Source: Halobaculum sp. XH14
Lineage (GTDB): Archaea; Halobacteriota; Halobacteria; Halobacteriales; Haloferacaceae
DNA length: 64,000 nt
Assembly: GCF_032116555.1 (NCBI RefSeq)
Contig: NZ_CP134949.1
Location: forward strand, 1,302,001-1,366,000
Direction of reading: 5' to 3'
Shown piece by piece: positions 62,072-64,000 of the stretch (position 1 is the stretch's first letter; every line of letters starts with the position of its first letter). The translations under genes and the position numbers were made by a program. Below the pieces are notes generated by a model. It was given only the letters and a program-made list of their open reading frames with translations. It did not search any database and was not told the origin of the DNA.

Positions 62072-63271
62072 ATGAGGAACATCCAGGTGTCCGAACTCGA
62101 CCGCGCGGCGGTCGAGGATCAGGACGTGGAGATCGTCGAACGGAAGGGGCTCGGCCATCCCGACTCCATCTGTGATGGCATCGCGGAGTCGGTCTCGCGG
62201 GCGCTCTCGCGGCTGTATCTCGACCGCGTCGGCAAGGTCCTCCACTACAACACCGACGAGACCCAGCTCGTCGCTGGCTCCGCCTCCCCGGCGTTCGGCG
62301 GCGGCGAGGTGCTCGAACCGATCTACGTGCTCATCGTCGGGCGCGCCACGAAGAAGTACGAGGGGCAGACGCTCCCCGTCGAACGGACGGCCATCGAGGC
62401 CGCGCGGGCGTACCTCCGGCGGAAGTTCCCCGAACTCGACGTCGGCGGGGACGTCATCCTCGACGTGAAGCTCGGCGAGGGCTCGGGCGACCTCCAGCAG
62501 GTGTTCGGCGAGGAGGGCGCACAGGTGCCCGAGGCGAACGACACCTCCTTCGGCGTCGGCCACGCGCCCCGGACCGAGACCGAGCGGATCGTCCTCGAGG
62601 CCGAGCACGCGCTCAACGGGCGGTACGGCGACGACCACCCAGAACTCGGCCAGGACATCAAGCTGATGGGCAAGCGCGAGGGCGACGAGATCGACATCAC
62701 GGTCGCGGCCGCGATGGTCGACGCCCACGTCGAGGACATGGACGACTACGTGGCGGCCGTCGACGCGGTCGAGGCGTACGTCACCGACCTCGCCGAGGAG
62801 TACACCGACCGCGAGGTCCACGTGCAGGTGAACACCGCCGACGACCTCGCGGAGGGCGCGATCTACCTCACGACGACCGGCACCTCGGCCGAGCAGGGCG
62901 ACGACGGTTCCGTCGGGCGCGGCAATCGAGCGAACGGGCTCATCACCCCGAACCGGCCGATGAGCATGGAGGCGACGTCCGGGAAGAACCCCGTCAACCA
63001 CATCGGGAAGATCTACAACCTGCTTTCGACCGACATCGCCGAGGCGGTCGTCGCGGAGGTCGACGGCATCCGCGACCTCCAGGTCCGACTGCTCTCCCAG
63101 ATCGGCCGCCCCATCGACCAGCCCCACGTCGCCGACGCGCAGGTCGTCACCGAGGACGGCGTCGCGGTCTCGGACGTGGAACCGGAGGTCCGCGCGATCG
63201 TCGACGAGCGGCTGGCGAACGTCACCGACGTCACCCGCCGCGTCATCGACGGCGACCTCTCCACCTTCTGA
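62072..63271 (+). CDS. mat: S-adenosylmethionine synthetase (archaeal type)
   Basis: This 399-residue archaeal methionine adenosyltransferase makes S-adenosylmethionine from methionine and ATP. It carries [42 protein letters not shown] (about residues 22-64) and [10 protein letters not shown]. The [35 protein letters not shown] region is diagnostic of the archaeal family. It has no resemblance to bacterial MetK start motifs. Confidence 0.95.
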   Translation: MRNIQVSELDRAAVEDQDVEIVERKGLGHPDSICDGIAESVSRALSRLYLDRVGKVLHYNTDETQLVAGSASPAFGGGEVLEPIYVLIVGRATKKYEGQTLPVERTAIEAARAYLRRKFPELDVGGDVILDVKLGEGSGDLQQVFGEEGAQVPEANDTSFGVGHAPRTETERIVLEAEHALNGRYGDDHPELGQDIKLMGKREGDEIDITVAAAMVDAHVEDMDDYVAAVDAVEAYVTDLAEEYTDREVHVQVNTADDLAEGAIYLTTTGTSAEQGDDGSVGRGNRANGLITPNRPMSMEATSGKNPVNHIGKIYNLLSTDIAEAVVAEVDGIRDLQVRLLSQIGRPIDQPHVADAQVVTEDGVAVSDVEPEVRAIVDERLANVTDVTRRVIDGDLSTF

Positions 63272-63350
63272 CCGGCATCGGACGCACCTCGTCTCCGGTC
63301 CCGGCTGACGCCCCGGAACCACAGCACCGGGCTTCCGCGAAAAATCGGAC

Positions 63351-63731
63351 CTACGCGTCGTCTTCCGCCAGCTCCGCCGCGAGGAACGCCGCGATGGACG
63401 CGTCGGCGCTCTCGACGAACCTGGCGACTTCCGTCCCGTCCCGCTCCACGACGACGGTCGGGATGAACTCGACGCCGTACTCGTCCATTCCGGGCCCCCG
63501 CTTCTCGCCGTCGACCTTCTCGACCGGGTACTGTTCGATCCGCTCGTCCGGCACGCCAGCCGCACCGAGCGCGGCCGCGAACGCGGGCAACTGGCTCGTG
63601 CAGTCACCACACCAGTCGCCGCCCCAGACCCTGAACGTCAGCGAGTCGTCCGCGAGCACGTCGATGGCTTCCGGCGGGGCCGCTCGGGACCCCACCGGAT
63701 CCGGCCGCATCGTGTCGAGTCGGCTGCTCAT
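63351..63731 (-). CDS. Thioredoxin-like protein
   Basis: This 126-residue thioredoxin-fold protein has the redox pair Cys41 and Cys44 in WGGDWCGDCTSQ. A cis-Pro segment FIPTVVVERDG follows. The CGDC dipeptide core differs from classical CGPC. It is a likely disulfide reductase or reductant for an unknown target. Confidence 0.85.
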   Translation of the reverse strand: MSSRLDTMRPDPVGSRAAPPEAIDVLADDSLTFRVWGGDWCGDCTSQLPAFAAALGAAGVPDERIEQYPVEKVDGEKRGPGMDEYGVEFIPTVVVERDGTEVARFVESADASIAAFLAAELAEDDA

Positions 63732-63930
63732 ACCCGGCGTAGGGAACCGGCCGGCATAACCCCGACGCCCGCGGCAGCGGCTGCACAGGACCGTGGCGAG
63801 CGTGGCGACCGTCCCGCGGGCCTGTCGGGTGCGGGGTCGAGTCGGCGGCCGGACGGCTAGGTGGCGTCGTCCCGTCGAGCGTTTGCCGGTGTCGGCGAGT
63901 GATTAAGGGGCACGTCCCGTAGCCACGTCC
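63732..63930. other. Promoter-bearing spacer before the cysteine-synthase-like gene
   Basis: The 199 bases contain no gene. TGATTAAGG at about 63900-63908 is a TATA candidate about 25 bases before the ATG at 63931. The thioredoxin-like gene reads the other way, so this is its upstream region too. Confidence 0.4.
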
Positions 63931-64000
63931 ATGGACGACTCCGTGCTGGAGACGATCGGCTCGCCGCTCGTCCGGGTCGACTCGCCGCCCGGGACGACAG
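63931..64000 (+). CDS. PLP-dependent cysteine synthase-like protein (start only)
   Basis: Only 23 residues are visible: MDDSVLETIGSPLVRVDSPP then GTT. The phrase ETIGSPLVRV is the conserved beginning of cysteine synthase/cystathionine beta-synthase family enzymes. The rest lies beyond the right edge, so the exact family member cannot be determined. Confidence 0.6.
   Translation, partial: MDDSVLETIGSPLVRVDSPPGTT

Overview
The window is chromosome from a halophilic archaeon (class Halobacteria). The evidence is very high GC with strong third-position GC, highly acidic proteins, a single archaeal-type Dph2, an archaeal-type S-adenosylmethionine synthetase, an XPB/Bax1 repair pair, and many genes whose start codon lies about 25-35 bases after a TATA-like box, as expected for leaderless haloarchaeal transcripts. 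I cannot name a genus. I count about 68 protein genes, including two cut by the window edges, one frameshifted pseudogene and one truncated gene. I see no rRNA, tRNA or CRISPR array.

Layout. 0-5.6 kb: an NDH-2-like NAD(P)H dehydrogenase cut by the left edge, pyrimidine nucleoside salvage (uridine phosphorylase, cytidine deaminase), a methyltransferase, small membrane proteins, a GNAT and an SDR enzyme. 6-9.8 kb: two divergent acyl-CoA synthetases. 9.8-14.1 kb: a spermidine/putrescine-type ABC importer, with the binding-protein/permease/permease operon divergent from its ATPase. 14.2-19.3 kb: the Hsp70 locus grpE-dnaK-dnaJ followed by an orphan half-size AMP-binding-like protein. 19.4-32.3 kb: mostly conserved housekeeping genes, namely a 27-residue membrane microprotein, two PAC2 proteasome-chaperone paralogues, an RNA m5C methyltransferase with a PUA-like partner, Bax1 and XPB, an aminotransferase, YchF, an HhH plus RNase-H-fold nuclease and an SRAP protein.

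32.3-36.0 kb is about 3.7 kb of sparse sequence centred on a tyrosine recombinase and its overlapping ribbon-helix-helix partner. 36-38.8 kb holds a BtpA-family protein and two membrane proteins. 38.6-47.6 kb is the most cohesive accessory block: a formylglycine-generating enzyme, a SulP anion transporter overlapping a GAP/SfLAP-type membrane protein, a LURP-one-like protein, a cytosolic type-I arylsulfatase carrying the CxPxR maturation motif, and an AI-2E-family permease. Together they suggest uptake and desulfation of a sulfated compound.

47.9-55.1 kb: a HisG-like paralogue, an acidic coiled-coil protein, UspA, a frameshifted SnoaL-like gene, a metallo-beta-lactamase-fold hydrolase, a sirtuin and Dph2. 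55.2-57.5 kb is an AT-richer insertion with three tiny overlapping ORFs and a complete Na+/Ca2+ exchanger. It abuts, and apparently truncated, a resident high-GC exchanger gene. 58-64 kb is again typical chromosome: a RecA-fold protein lacking Walker A, a MinD-like ATPase, YlbF, an FKBP, a CYTH protein, S-adenosylmethionine synthetase, a thioredoxin-like protein and the start of a cysteine-synthase-like gene.

The strongest structural signals outside genes are a hairpin with 23-bp perfect arms between convergent genes (42954-43018), a 17-bp stem upstream of the BtpA gene (36920-36956), an inverted-repeat element at 5723-5830 whose outer end recurs at 26041-26060, and inverted and direct repeats upstream of the recombinase operon (35075-35200).
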